DNA from: Desulfobacterales bacterium
Lineage (GTDB): Bacteria > Desulfobacterota > Desulfobacteria > Desulfobacterales > JAHEIW01
Length of the DNA stretch: 37,190 nucleotides
NCBI GenBank assembly: GCA_030145015.1
Contig: JAQYWI010000037.1
Coordinates: 1 to 37,190 of the forward strand
Reading direction: 5' to 3'
The notes beneath the pieces are model-generated. The model saw only the letters and a list, made by a program, of their open reading frames with translations. It was not told where the DNA came from and ran no database searches. This document shows, piece by piece, positions 26,901-32,226 of this stretch (position 1 is its first letter; every line of letters starts with the position of its first letter). Position numbers and translations under genes: made by a program.

Positions 26901-27275
26901 GTAGACCTGGTCAATAATGGCATAAGCTCCCTCAGGATCGAGCTTTTCGGACAGGGTAGTGAATCCGGCCATGTCACAAAACATCACCGTAACCTGTTTT
27001 CGTTCACCCTCGATTCTATCTCTCTGAGATAGGATTTTCTCGGTGAGGCCTTTAGGAAGGTATTTTTGAATCTTGGTTAATTTTTCATCAAAGGATAAAT
27101 CTTTATGAGATGTTTCAACAGGAACGTCTAATTTATGGCCGCACTCGCCACAAAATTTGAAGTTGAGAGGACTTGACGAATTGCAACTTGGGCAAAGTCT
27201 TTCTAACTTAGCTCCACACTCGCCACAAAATTTGATTCCTTCCGGGCTCTCAAACTTACATTTCGGGCATTGCAT
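23919..27275 (-). CDS. Zinc-ribbon/class III nucleotide cyclase/AAA-type ATPase/TPR regulator
   Basis: 1118-aa multidomain protein. Two zinc ribbons open it (CPKC..CGECG, CPSC..CGECG, about residues 3-46). The class III cyclase domain (about 90-265) has metal Asp in MFCDMAGFTTL and TGDGIMALFGAP, plus GPVVVGTVG and FKAVGDTVNLASRME, so the metal-binding catalytic set looks intact. A large ATPase module follows (about 290-600): Walker A-like ADAGLGKSR, lacking the usual first Gly, and a Walker B-like MAYENLHWIDQ. The C-terminal third consists of TPR-type helical repeats. The frame begins at 27290, but ATG 27275 has GGAGGG 7 nt upstream and starts at MQCPKC. Such proteins occur in many soil and sediment bacteria; the signal is unknown. 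It has no obvious operon partner. Confidence 0.88.
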   Translation of the reverse strand: MQCPKCKFESPEGIKFCGECGAKLERLCPSCNSSSPLNFKFCGECGHKLDVPVETSHKDLSFDEKLTKIQKYLPKGLTEKILSQRDRIEGERKQVTVMFCDMAGFTTLSEKLDPEGAYAIIDQVYEILIHKVHDYEGTVNEMTGDGIMALFGAPIALEDAPQRAIQSSLAIHREMVKFSDRIKQEREGLPPLKMRVGLHTGPVVVGTVGNDLRVEFKAVGDTVNLASRMEGLAEPGSTYVTEATFRLTEGLFRFEAMGKKGIKGRQEPAKVYRVIAPSTSRTRFDVSTERGLSPFVGRERELELLLDGFERSKAGRGQAISIIADAGLGKSRLLYEFRKAVTSEDVTFLEGKCLSYSRGVVYHPIIDILKANFDIRDDDGDLPIREKIKKGLEILGADEASTLPYLLELLSVKDNGFDKIPLSPEERKDRILQALKQIALKGSERQPLIMAYENLHWIDQSSEESLKGLLDAISGARVFLIFTYRPEFIHTWGGRSYHSQVNLNRLSTREALMMVSHLLGTEEFDKEIEQLILEKTEGVPFFIEELINSLRDQKIIEKKDNTYHLTKDIREATIPSTIHDVIMARVDSLPEGAKGLLQTGSVAGREFSHHLIKKVTEFSKDELLSHLSVLKDSELLYERGIYPQSNYVFKHALTQEVAYNSLLQKRRTELHEKIGKAIEKIHADRLEELCEMLAYHFLQGEDWQRAYSYCQEAGLKANSHSAYEQAQRYFEEALTAIKKLSREKTRIEQEIDLRFNMRSPLVALGRHEEWGEWIRGAEPLAREIDDDARLSNALNYLSSLHWIHGQHRKAIELGQKALNIAERAGHFSCQIGTMFHLGIFFFNIGDYPKQIEIHQKVRKRLIGEDAFKQHGMASLPGAFSRSMLVLGMAELGNFDKIEEIGHEALEIAEQVRNTLTLTFVYNFVAMAYLRLGKLEPALPLLEKAHELCRFSEVQSMYSYTVGSLGYAYLLAKEPRRALTVLEEGAKDDNLQASFWPTHPLTVLADAYRALGEISLATETVSRALKLSDKREERGFEAWAMLVMAGINDTAERPEEAKQWYRRALQQASNLSMRPLVAHCHKGLANSYLRLGNEKEAQLENKTALEIYRSLGMTYWLQS

Positions 27276-27423
27276 TTTTGTGCCCTCCATTAAGGTTTAT
27301 GCAGTTTGAATGCTATTGAAATAGCTTAGGATGGTGATACTGAATTACCTTAAATATGATTTTATGTCAAATCTGGAGGATACCCCATATATTGTGGTTT
27401 GGAAAGGGTTATAAATAGCAAAA

Positions 27424-28599
27424 TCAGAGGGAGGTGGTCACGGCCAATTGATCTTCTTTCAAGGAATGATCCGGGACGATTTCAACGGATTGGAGGGGAA
27501 ATTTTTTATTCAGCCTTGTGATATTCACATTTTTTAGGCCTCTCATTTTGGAAACACTGCGCGGATGAACGTGCAGGGTAACCGCATATCCTTTCGGATT
27601 TACGGATTCTATTGCCGAAATGGCCTTATCCAAAAAGATCTCTGAATACACCAGATGTCCGAAGGACGGATGATACGGGCCGGCCAAAATCGTCGAACCC
27701 TTTTCGAGATCAGCGGTTGCCTGCAGCCCCATTCGGATTACCTGGATGTTTCTGCGGCTAAAGAAACGGTAAAGTTCTTTGACCTGTGTCACCGCCTCTT
27801 TCAGGGGTAGCGGCCTGTAGCGCCCTTCTTTATACAATTTTGCAAGGGGACTGCCGGCAACCACCACGGTGGGATAAATTCGGATAAAATCCGGCTTCAG
27901 TTCGGCAACCCGCCGGGCGGTAGCACGCATTCGCCCGGGGTCATCGCCCGGCAGGCCGACCATCAGCTGCACGCCGATTTCATAATCAAATTCCCTAAGA
28001 CACTGTACCGCTTTTACGGTATCGGCGCTGTTGTGACCGCGGTTTGTGCGCGCCAGCACCCGATCGTCCATCGATTGTACGCCCAGTTCAACTGTCGATA
28101 CCGGGAAATTTTTAATAATATCCAGCCGCTCGGGGTCGATGGTATCGGGCCGTGTGGAAAATCGAATGCTGTTTACGCGACCCGCTTCAACAAACACCGC
28201 GGCTTCAGCCAGCAGGCGCTTAATCTCATCAATGTCTATTCCGAGAAAATTACCGCCAAAAAAAGCGATCTGGACGATGCCGCGTCGCGCGCTTTTATAT
28301 TTTAAGAACGATTCAACCGTACTGCGGACTTGAATAGAAGTGGTTTCAAAACCCCATCTAAGGCCCAATGGCTGCGTTGCAGGCCTCCGATAAATGCTCA
28401 CATACCCATGTATGCTGCGCTTTCTCGATCGGCCTGCGCCTTGCCCTTGAACCTGATCTGAGGTTTTGAAACCACTTCTATGGGAAATCCTGGAATTAAC
28501 ACCGGTAATCAAAGATTGGTTGCAGAATACACACCGGTGAGGGCAGCCGGCGTGAGGCAGGAAGATCGGAACTATAAAAGGCTTATGCGGGGTGGTCAT
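27424..28599 (-). CDS. Elp3-like radical SAM protein carrying an in-frame palindromic element
   Basis: 391-aa radical SAM protein of the COG1243-like group that often accompanies rnc in other bacteria. The Fe-S motif CPHRCVFC (Cys19, Cys23, Cys26, CX3CX2C) is followed by NQSLITG. Then comes an insertion of about 49 residues (41-89) encoded by palindromic element C. The normal sequence resumes at about VRSTVESFLKYK and IAFFGGNFLG. Further family blocks are RFSTRPDTID, TVELGVQSMDDRVLARTNRGH, GVQLMVGLPGD and RIYPTVVV. Without the element the protein would be about 343 aa. The start overlaps the rnc stop (ATGA). The insertion falls in a loop after the cluster-binding segment and the reading frame is kept, so the enzyme may still work. 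The reaction is unknown. Confidence 0.88.
   Translation of the reverse strand: MTTPHKPFIVPIFLPHAGCPHRCVFCNQSLITGVNSRISHRSGFKTSDQVQGQGAGRSRKRSIHGYVSIYRRPATQPLGLRWGFETTSIQVRSTVESFLKYKSARRGIVQIAFFGGNFLGIDIDEIKRLLAEAAVFVEAGRVNSIRFSTRPDTIDPERLDIIKNFPVSTVELGVQSMDDRVLARTNRGHNSADTVKAVQCLREFDYEIGVQLMVGLPGDDPGRMRATARRVAELKPDFIRIYPTVVVAGSPLAKLYKEGRYRPLPLKEAVTQVKELYRFFSRRNIQVIRMGLQATADLEKGSTILAGPYHPSFGHLVYSEIFLDKAISAIESVNPKGYAVTLHVHPRSVSKMRGLKNVNITRLNKKFPLQSVEIVPDHSLKEDQLAVTTSL
28335..28480. repeat. Palindromic mobile-like element, copy C (146 bp), inside a coding sequence
   Basis: Perfect 19-bp terminal inverted repeat, TAGAAGTGGTTTCAAAACC (28335-28353), inverse at 28462-28480. Its outermost TA pairs suit a TA target duplication, which would give a net insertion of 144 bp, or 48 codons. 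It differs from copy A by lacking 47 bp and by only a few bases elsewhere, so the two are recent relatives. It is read leftward as RSGFKTSDQVQGQG...GRSRKRSIHGYVSIYRRP with no stop. Confidence 0.9.
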
Positions 28600-29297
28600 G
28601 GAGATTCTTTTTTTAGAATCTCTAAAGCTTTTTTAGCCGCATCCTGTTCGGCCGTTTTTTTGCTTTTGCCGTGGCCCTCGCTTTCGACATCAAAGATTTT
28701 CACCGAAATCCAGAATGTTTTATCGTGATCCGGGCCTTCCTCACGGACAACTTTATAATGCGGCATGGTCCCCTGTTCTTCCTGGGCCCATTCCTGAAGC
28801 TGGCTTTTGTAGTCATAAATGTCGATCGCCGAGTTAACGGAATCCAGAAGGGGGACAAAAATATTTTCGATAATCTTAAAGGCTCCCTTGAAGCCGCCAT
28901 CCAGATAAAGAGCGGCGATCAGCGCCTCGAATGCCCCCGCCAATATGGAGTTTTTATCTCTTCCGTTGGTTTGGATTTCGCCTTTGCCCAATAGAATAAA
29001 GGCACCCAGATCAATAGCGCGCGCGTTGATTGCCAGCTGGGATTCATTGACCAGATTGGCCCGGATTCTTGAAAGGTCGCCTTCTTTCAGGTTGGGGTAA
29101 CGCTCCATTAAAATATGTCCGACCATAAGGTTTAATACGGCATCGCCGAGAAATTCGAAGCGCTCATTGTCGCGCAAATCCGCTTCAGGTTGTTCATTCA
29201 CAAAAGAACTGTGCCGCAAGGCTTCATCCAGAAGTTGCTTTGATCTAAATTCATATTCAAGTTTTTTTTCAATCTCGAAATGATCGCTTGTTTGCAT
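28596..29297 (-). CDS. rnc: Ribonuclease III
   Basis: 233-aa double-strand-specific endoribonuclease for rRNA and mRNA processing. The catalytic signature NERFEFLGDAVLN (44-56) is complete, and the second acidic site lies in GAFEALIAALYLDGG. A double-stranded RNA-binding domain spans about 160-228 (LQEWAQEE, KTFWISVKIF, GHGKSKKTAEQDAAKKAL). The start ATG lies within the 3' end of the PHP gene (29-bp overlap) and the stop overlaps the radical SAM start by 4 bp, so this is a tightly coupled operon. Confidence 0.96.
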   Translation of the reverse strand: MQTSDHFEIEKKLEYEFRSKQLLDEALRHSSFVNEQPEADLRDNERFEFLGDAVLNLMVGHILMERYPNLKEGDLSRIRANLVNESQLAINARAIDLGAFILLGKGEIQTNGRDKNSILAGAFEALIAALYLDGGFKGAFKIIENIFVPLLDSVNSAIDIYDYKSQLQEWAQEEQGTMPHYKVVREEGPDHDKTFWISVKIFDVESEGHGKSKKTAEQDAAKKALEILKKESP

Positions 29298-30159
29298 TAA
29301 TTAACTCTTTGTAAAGGCTATACGGAACCAATAGATCTCCGTTACCTGATCCCATTTTTATATCAGGCGTTATGGATCCGTGAAAATCTGTGCCGCCGGT
29401 CATCAACAGGCCGTACTTTCCGGCCAGTTCCGCGTATTGCCGTATCTGTTGAGGTGAATGTCCGGGATAATATACCTCTATCCCTGCCAGGCCTATTTTC
29501 ATTAAATTTTGCAGGAGTGCATCCAATTTCTGATCATTTTCAATATTCAAAAGAGCCGGGTGCGCCAGCACGGGAACGCCTCCGGCAGCCCGGATGATGT
29601 TAATGGCCTGTTCACATTCAATGCGATCCTTGTCCACATATGCCGGCCCTGCGTCCCCCAGATATTTGTCAAATGCTTCGCTAATGGATGCCACAAAGCC
29701 TTTTTTCAACATGGCATAGGCGATATGGGGTCTGCCCAGCTGGCCTTTTCCGACCGCTTGAGTGACTTCTTCTAAAGAAATCCGGAATCCTAATTTATTT
29801 AATCGTTTTAAAATTTCGGGGTTTCGATTTTTTCTGGCTTCCTGGAGTTTGCCGAGGGCTTGATTTAAGTCGCGATTATCAAGGTGGATCGCATAGCCTA
29901 ATATATGAAAACTTCCGGAGCCGGGAAAAAATGGGGGATGTGCCGCGCTGATTTCGACACCGGTTAAAAAGTGTAAAGAAGGGGGGATGCCGATCTGAAG
30001 AGCCCCTTTAGATCCGTCTACCGAGTCATGATCCGTGATGGCGATCGCGGCAAGATTAAGCTTTTGGGCGTGGGCGATGATGTCAGCCGGCGTCAGGGAT
30101 CCATCTGAGGCGGTTGAATGAATATGAAGGTCGATCCCCAGACGATTTTTATATTCCAA
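29269..30159 (-). CDS. PHP-domain phosphoesterase (TrpH/YciV-like)
   Basis: 296-aa metal-dependent phosphoesterase of the PHP family. Motif 1 DLHIHSTASDG (His12, His14, Asp19), motif 2 AITDHDSVDG, GVEISAAHP and late motifs AHPALL and GGTDFHG give the expected metal ligands. Characterised relatives hydrolyse nucleoside 3',5'-bisphosphates or trim RNA 5' ends (RNase AM), a sensible partner for rnc. Translation most likely starts at TTG 30159 inside the end of dksA (11-bp overlap), because the PHP motif begins only 7 residues later and there is no nearby ATG. Confidence 0.9.
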   Translation of the reverse strand: MEYKNRLGIDLHIHSTASDGSLTPADIIAHAQKLNLAAIAITDHDSVDGSKGALQIGIPPSLHFLTGVEISAAHPPFFPGSGSFHILGYAIHLDNRDLNQALGKLQEARKNRNPEILKRLNKLGFRISLEEVTQAVGKGQLGRPHIAYAMLKKGFVASISEAFDKYLGDAGPAYVDKDRIECEQAINIIRAAGGVPVLAHPALLNIENDQKLDALLQNLMKIGLAGIEVYYPGHSPQQIRQYAELAGKYGLLMTGGTDFHGSITPDIKMGSGNGDLLVPYSLYKELINANKRSFRD

Positions 30160-30511
30160 GAGCCTTTTCTAAAGCCTCCTCTTTTGATTTACAATCAATG
30201 CATTGAGTTGTAACGGGCCGGGCTTTGAGTCGTTTGAGCGAGATGTCTTCCCCGCAAGAATCACAAATTCCGTAGGTATCATTTTCAATGCGCCCGACGG
30301 CCTGTTTTATTTTTTTAATCAGCTTGTGTTCTCTGTCCCGTATGCGCAGCATAAAGTTGCGGTCAGCCTCAAGGGCGGCGCGATCTGTAGGATCCGGAAA
30401 ATTTTCTTTTGGCACCGTCATGCCCGATACCGTGTCACCGGCCTGATCCAAAAGTTCTTCTAGCCAGTTTGTCAGTAATTTTTTGAAATATTCTTTATCT
30501 TTCTTTTTCAT
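30149..30511 (-). CDS. dksA: DksA-type RNA polymerase-binding transcription factor
   Basis: 120-aa DksA/TraR protein that enters the RNA polymerase secondary channel and works with ppGpp in the stringent response. The coiled-coil tip motif DxxDxA is present (Asp40, Asp43, Ala45 in FPDPTDRAA). The zinc finger is C83-x2-C86-x17-C104-x2-C107. It is shorter than the E. coli protein at the N-terminus. The frame extends to a TTG at 30517, but ATG 30511 has AGGGG 8 nt upstream. It leads the dksA-PHP-rnc-radical SAM operon. Confidence 0.93.
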   Translation of the reverse strand: MKKKDKEYFKKLLTNWLEELLDQAGDTVSGMTVPKENFPDPTDRAALEADRNFMLRIRDREHKLIKKIKQAVGRIENDTYGICDSCGEDISLKRLKARPVTTQCIDCKSKEEALEKALGI

Positions 30512-30629
30512 AACCAAACCCCTAGTCTAGATCCTCTCTATGCAAATGAGGTCTTCCAAAAATTGATTTCATTAACACAACTCAATTTGCCTGTAAAGTA
30601 TTAATTGTGGCTGATCCATTTTTTACCGA

Positions 30630-30658
30630 ATTATAGCATCTTGCCTCTAATGCGACAA
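30630..30658 (-). promoter_or_regulatory. Extended -10 promoter of the dksA operon
   Basis: Read leftward: TTGTCG (30658-30653), 17-bp spacer, TGC then TATAAT (30635-30630). The perfect -10 with its upstream TG makes this a confident sigma-70 site. The leader to ATG 30511 would be about 110 nt. Confidence 0.65.
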
Positions 30659-30831
30659 TATATAACCCAAAAATATCAAATCAATACTTCATCGTCGATT
30701 TTAGCATTGATCGGCAAGCGGATCAATCAATCCATAAACTGTTCGTAAAAATAGTCTCGCTCGCACCTGTCAAAATTCAGAAGCGGCTAGCCGGAACGAT
30801 TTAAATTAATCATAATTTCAGATGGTTATAT

Positions 30832-30860
30832 TTGACATTGATCAAGCGCCGGTATATGAT
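30832..30860 (+). promoter_or_regulatory. Strong sigma-70 promoter far upstream of the next gene
   Basis: TTGACA (30832-30837), a 17-bp spacer and TATGAT (30855-30860). The predicted start near 30867 is about 360 bp before the 81-aa gene. A small hairpin followed by CTCATTTTT (30895-30913) lies soon after it, so a short RNA or attenuated leader is possible. Confidence 0.5.
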
Positions 30861-30887
30861 AATATCGGTCGATCTAAAACATAACTT

Positions 30888-30913
30888 TAGAACCGGTTTC
30901 AAAACCCTCATTT
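30888..30913. repeat. Solo end of the palindromic element family (remnant)
   Basis: AGAACCGGTTTCAAAACCCTCA resembles the left terminus of copies A and C (AGAAGTGGTTTCAAAACCCCA). It also carries the AACCGG variant seen at the ends of copy D. No matching right end or internal block was found nearby, so this looks like a decayed half-element. Confidence 0.4.
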
Positions 30914-31113
30914 TTAATAAATTCTTAAGATGTCCGTCTAAATCGCCGATATAAATATAAATCTAGGGAACTATAATCTATAAAAAGGTAAATCCTGGGT
31001 TGTCTAAAGTCCTGGAGTCCTGCTAACATGGAGTGAGCTGATTTTAGATTTTGGCCTGCGACGAGCTCCCCTCGGCATGCCCGGGGCCTGAGCTTGCGAA
31101 GGCAGTCGAGTCG

Positions 31114-31206
31114 AATTTGGATTGCGGATTTAAATAATCGGAGGTCAATTGTGTCGCTGGTCAGTCTTTTCTTAAATCCAAAATCCGAATTCTAAAATCC
31201 AAATTG
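31114..31206. repeat. Inverted pair of AAATCC-word repeats
   Basis: AATTTGGATTGCGGATTT (31114-31131) faces AAATCCAAAATCCGAATTCTAAAATCCAAATT (split here as AAATCCAAAATCCG and AAAATCCAAATT) at 31174-31206. It is immediately upstream of the 81-aa gene. Similar AAATCC words occur at about 7600-7616. Confidence 0.5.
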
Positions 31207-31225
31207 TGAAGGGGAATGTGATATT

Positions 31226-31471
31226 ATGAAAACTCCAAACTACCAGAGCGCTGAATACCGACCCATTACCATCAAAACCACGGATGGCTCTACCATTCAC
31301 GGCAAGGTCAATCTTGCTTACAAACAGAGAGTTTCGGATATATTTACAAAAGACACTTCTCCTTTTATAATTATGGTTGAGGTGATGTCGAAGGAAAGTA
31401 AGGGTCGGGTGATGTTTGTAAATAAAAAGCACATCGTGTGGGCCGAACCGGAGGCAGAGGAAGACAAATAA
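31226..31471 (+). CDS. Small conserved-looking protein, possible DUF6812 type
   Basis: 81-aa cytosolic protein with an all-beta look: YRPITIKTTDGSTIHGKVNLAY, then SPFIIMVEV and GRVMFVNKKHIVWAEPE, ending in an acidic tail. The pattern (TTDG.TI.GKVN ... FI ... VLFVNK.HI.W.EP) resembles small Sm-like/DUF6812-type proteins. I make that link from memory and it is uncertain. ATG 31226 is preceded by AAGGGG about 10 nt upstream. It is apparently monocistronic and is followed by the dehalogenase fragment on the opposite strand. Function unknown. Confidence 0.75.
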   Translation: MKTPNYQSAEYRPITIKTTDGSTIHGKVNLAYKQRVSDIFTKDTSPFIIMVEVMSKESKGRVMFVNKKHIVWAEPEAEEDK

Positions 31472-31484
31472 TAAATTTGCTCTA

Positions 31485-31667
31485 TCACTTTTGCCAGAAT
31501 AGATCCGAATTTTCTCTCTTGCCGTAACCGAAAAGATCGTCTCCCCAGAGAAATAATTTGTTTAACCAGGGCATGTTATTAATCCCCCACCTGACGCCTT
31601 CGTGAAGCAAGCCCGGCGGTTTGTTAAACGGGCAGCTCCGAATACAATCCGTATCGTTATCCGCGCT
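31485..31667 (-). pseudogene. C-terminal fragment of a reductive dehalogenase
   Basis: Read leftward, this 60-codon frame ends in TGA (31485-31487) and is preceded by an in-frame TAA (31668-31670). The translation includes DTDCIRSCPFNKPPGLLH, EGVRWGINNMPWLNKLF and GDDLFGYGK, ending DLFWQK. CxxxCPFNKP.G..H..VRW and the (D)DL.GYGK...FW ending are typical of reductive dehalogenase C-termini, after the second 4Fe-4S cluster. No start codon or ribosome site is present, and the rest of the gene is missing. The sequence differs from the C-terminus of the intact dehalogenase at 33530-35023, so it comes from a different paralogue. This is a gene relic. Confidence 0.7.
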
Positions 31668-31776
31668 TTATATGAAAACGTTTCTCTTCCCCTTGCTGGT
31701 ATTGATTTAGATTAGAGCCATGGTTTTGTTAGAACTATATTTAAAGTATCAAATTAAGCATATTAAACCAAATTTT

Positions 31777-31803
31777 ATGATATAATGTTGTAATTATGAT
31801 ATA
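31777..31803. promoter_or_regulatory. Direct repeat upstream of the hipBA promoter
   Basis: ATGATATA occurs at 31777-31784 and again at 31796-31803. The repeats start 19 bp apart, about two helical turns, within an AT-rich tract. It may be an upstream binding site for the antitoxin or a nucleoid protein. Confidence 0.3.
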
Positions 31804-31822
31804 TTATTAACATTCCATGGCC

Positions 31823-31851
31823 TTGACAAGAAATTTATTTAATGTTATAAA
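31823..31851 (+). promoter_or_regulatory. hipBA promoter
   Basis: Perfect TTGACA (31823-31828), 17-bp spacer, TATAAA (31846-31851). Transcription would begin near 31858, inside the operator, and reach hipB at 31904. Confidence 0.7.
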
Positions 31852-31856
31852 TTTGT

Positions 31857-31876
31857 TATATTATTTACATAATATA
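31857..31876 (+). promoter_or_regulatory. Candidate HipB operator
   Basis: Perfect 8-bp inverted repeat TATATTAT-TTAC-ATAATATA over the predicted transcription start. Autorepression by the antitoxin, usual in hipBA loci, would fit this position. Confidence 0.5.
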
Positions 31877-31903
31877 TATTTAAAGTTGCGATTATGAGGT
31901 ATT

Positions 31904-32221
31904 ATGAAGCTTAGTTCGAAGAATAACCATGCGGTGCTCAAGGAAATCGGCGTTAGAACTCGTAGAGAGCGTCTGAATCAGAATTTAACACAGGCGACAC
32001 TAGCACAACGGGCTGGCGTGTCGCGTCGTGTCGTTCTTGATTTAGAAGGCGGGAAAGGTTGTGGTCTCAGCTCGCTCATTGAAATTCTGCGTGCATTGCG
32101 AAAACTTGACCAGCTGGATGCATTCTTGCCCGATCCGGGTATCAGCCCGCTTCAACTTGCAAAACTTAAAGGGCATGAACGTCAACGAGCATCCGGCCGA
32201 CGAACTAAAGGCAAGGCCTAA
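31904..32221 (+). CDS. hipB: HipB-type antitoxin, Xre-family DNA-binding protein
   Basis: 105-aa helix-turn-helix protein. GVRTRRERLNQNLTQATLAQ followed by RAGVSRRVVLDLEGGKG (about residues 16-52) is the classical Xre/HipB DNA-binding region. The C-terminal tail is basic. It is expected to bind its operator and neutralise HipA. Its stop is 5 bp before the hipA start, giving the standard antitoxin-first operon. Promoter and operator candidates lie directly upstream. Confidence 0.88.
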   Translation: MKLSSKNNHAVLKEIGVRTRRERLNQNLTQATLAQRAGVSRRVVLDLEGGKGCGLSSLIEILRALRKLDQLDAFLPDPGISPLQLAKLKGHERQRASGRRTKGKA

Positions 32222-32226
32222 AACAT

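Larger units (their letters stand above)
30512..31225. other. Intergenic region between dksA and the 81-aa gene
   Basis: 714 bp without a gene that I can support. It contains the leftward dksA promoter (30630-30658), a strong rightward promoter (30832-30860), a palindromic-element remnant (30888-30913), a GC-rich stretch around 31050-31110 and the word-repeat inverted pair 31114-31206. Confidence 0.6.

Noticed and set aside
27424..28599. Radical SAM gene as a pseudogene broken by insertion
   Set aside because: The frame is intact on both sides, the Fe-S motif and downstream blocks are present, and the insert length keeps the frame. I therefore call it a coding gene, with function to be tested.
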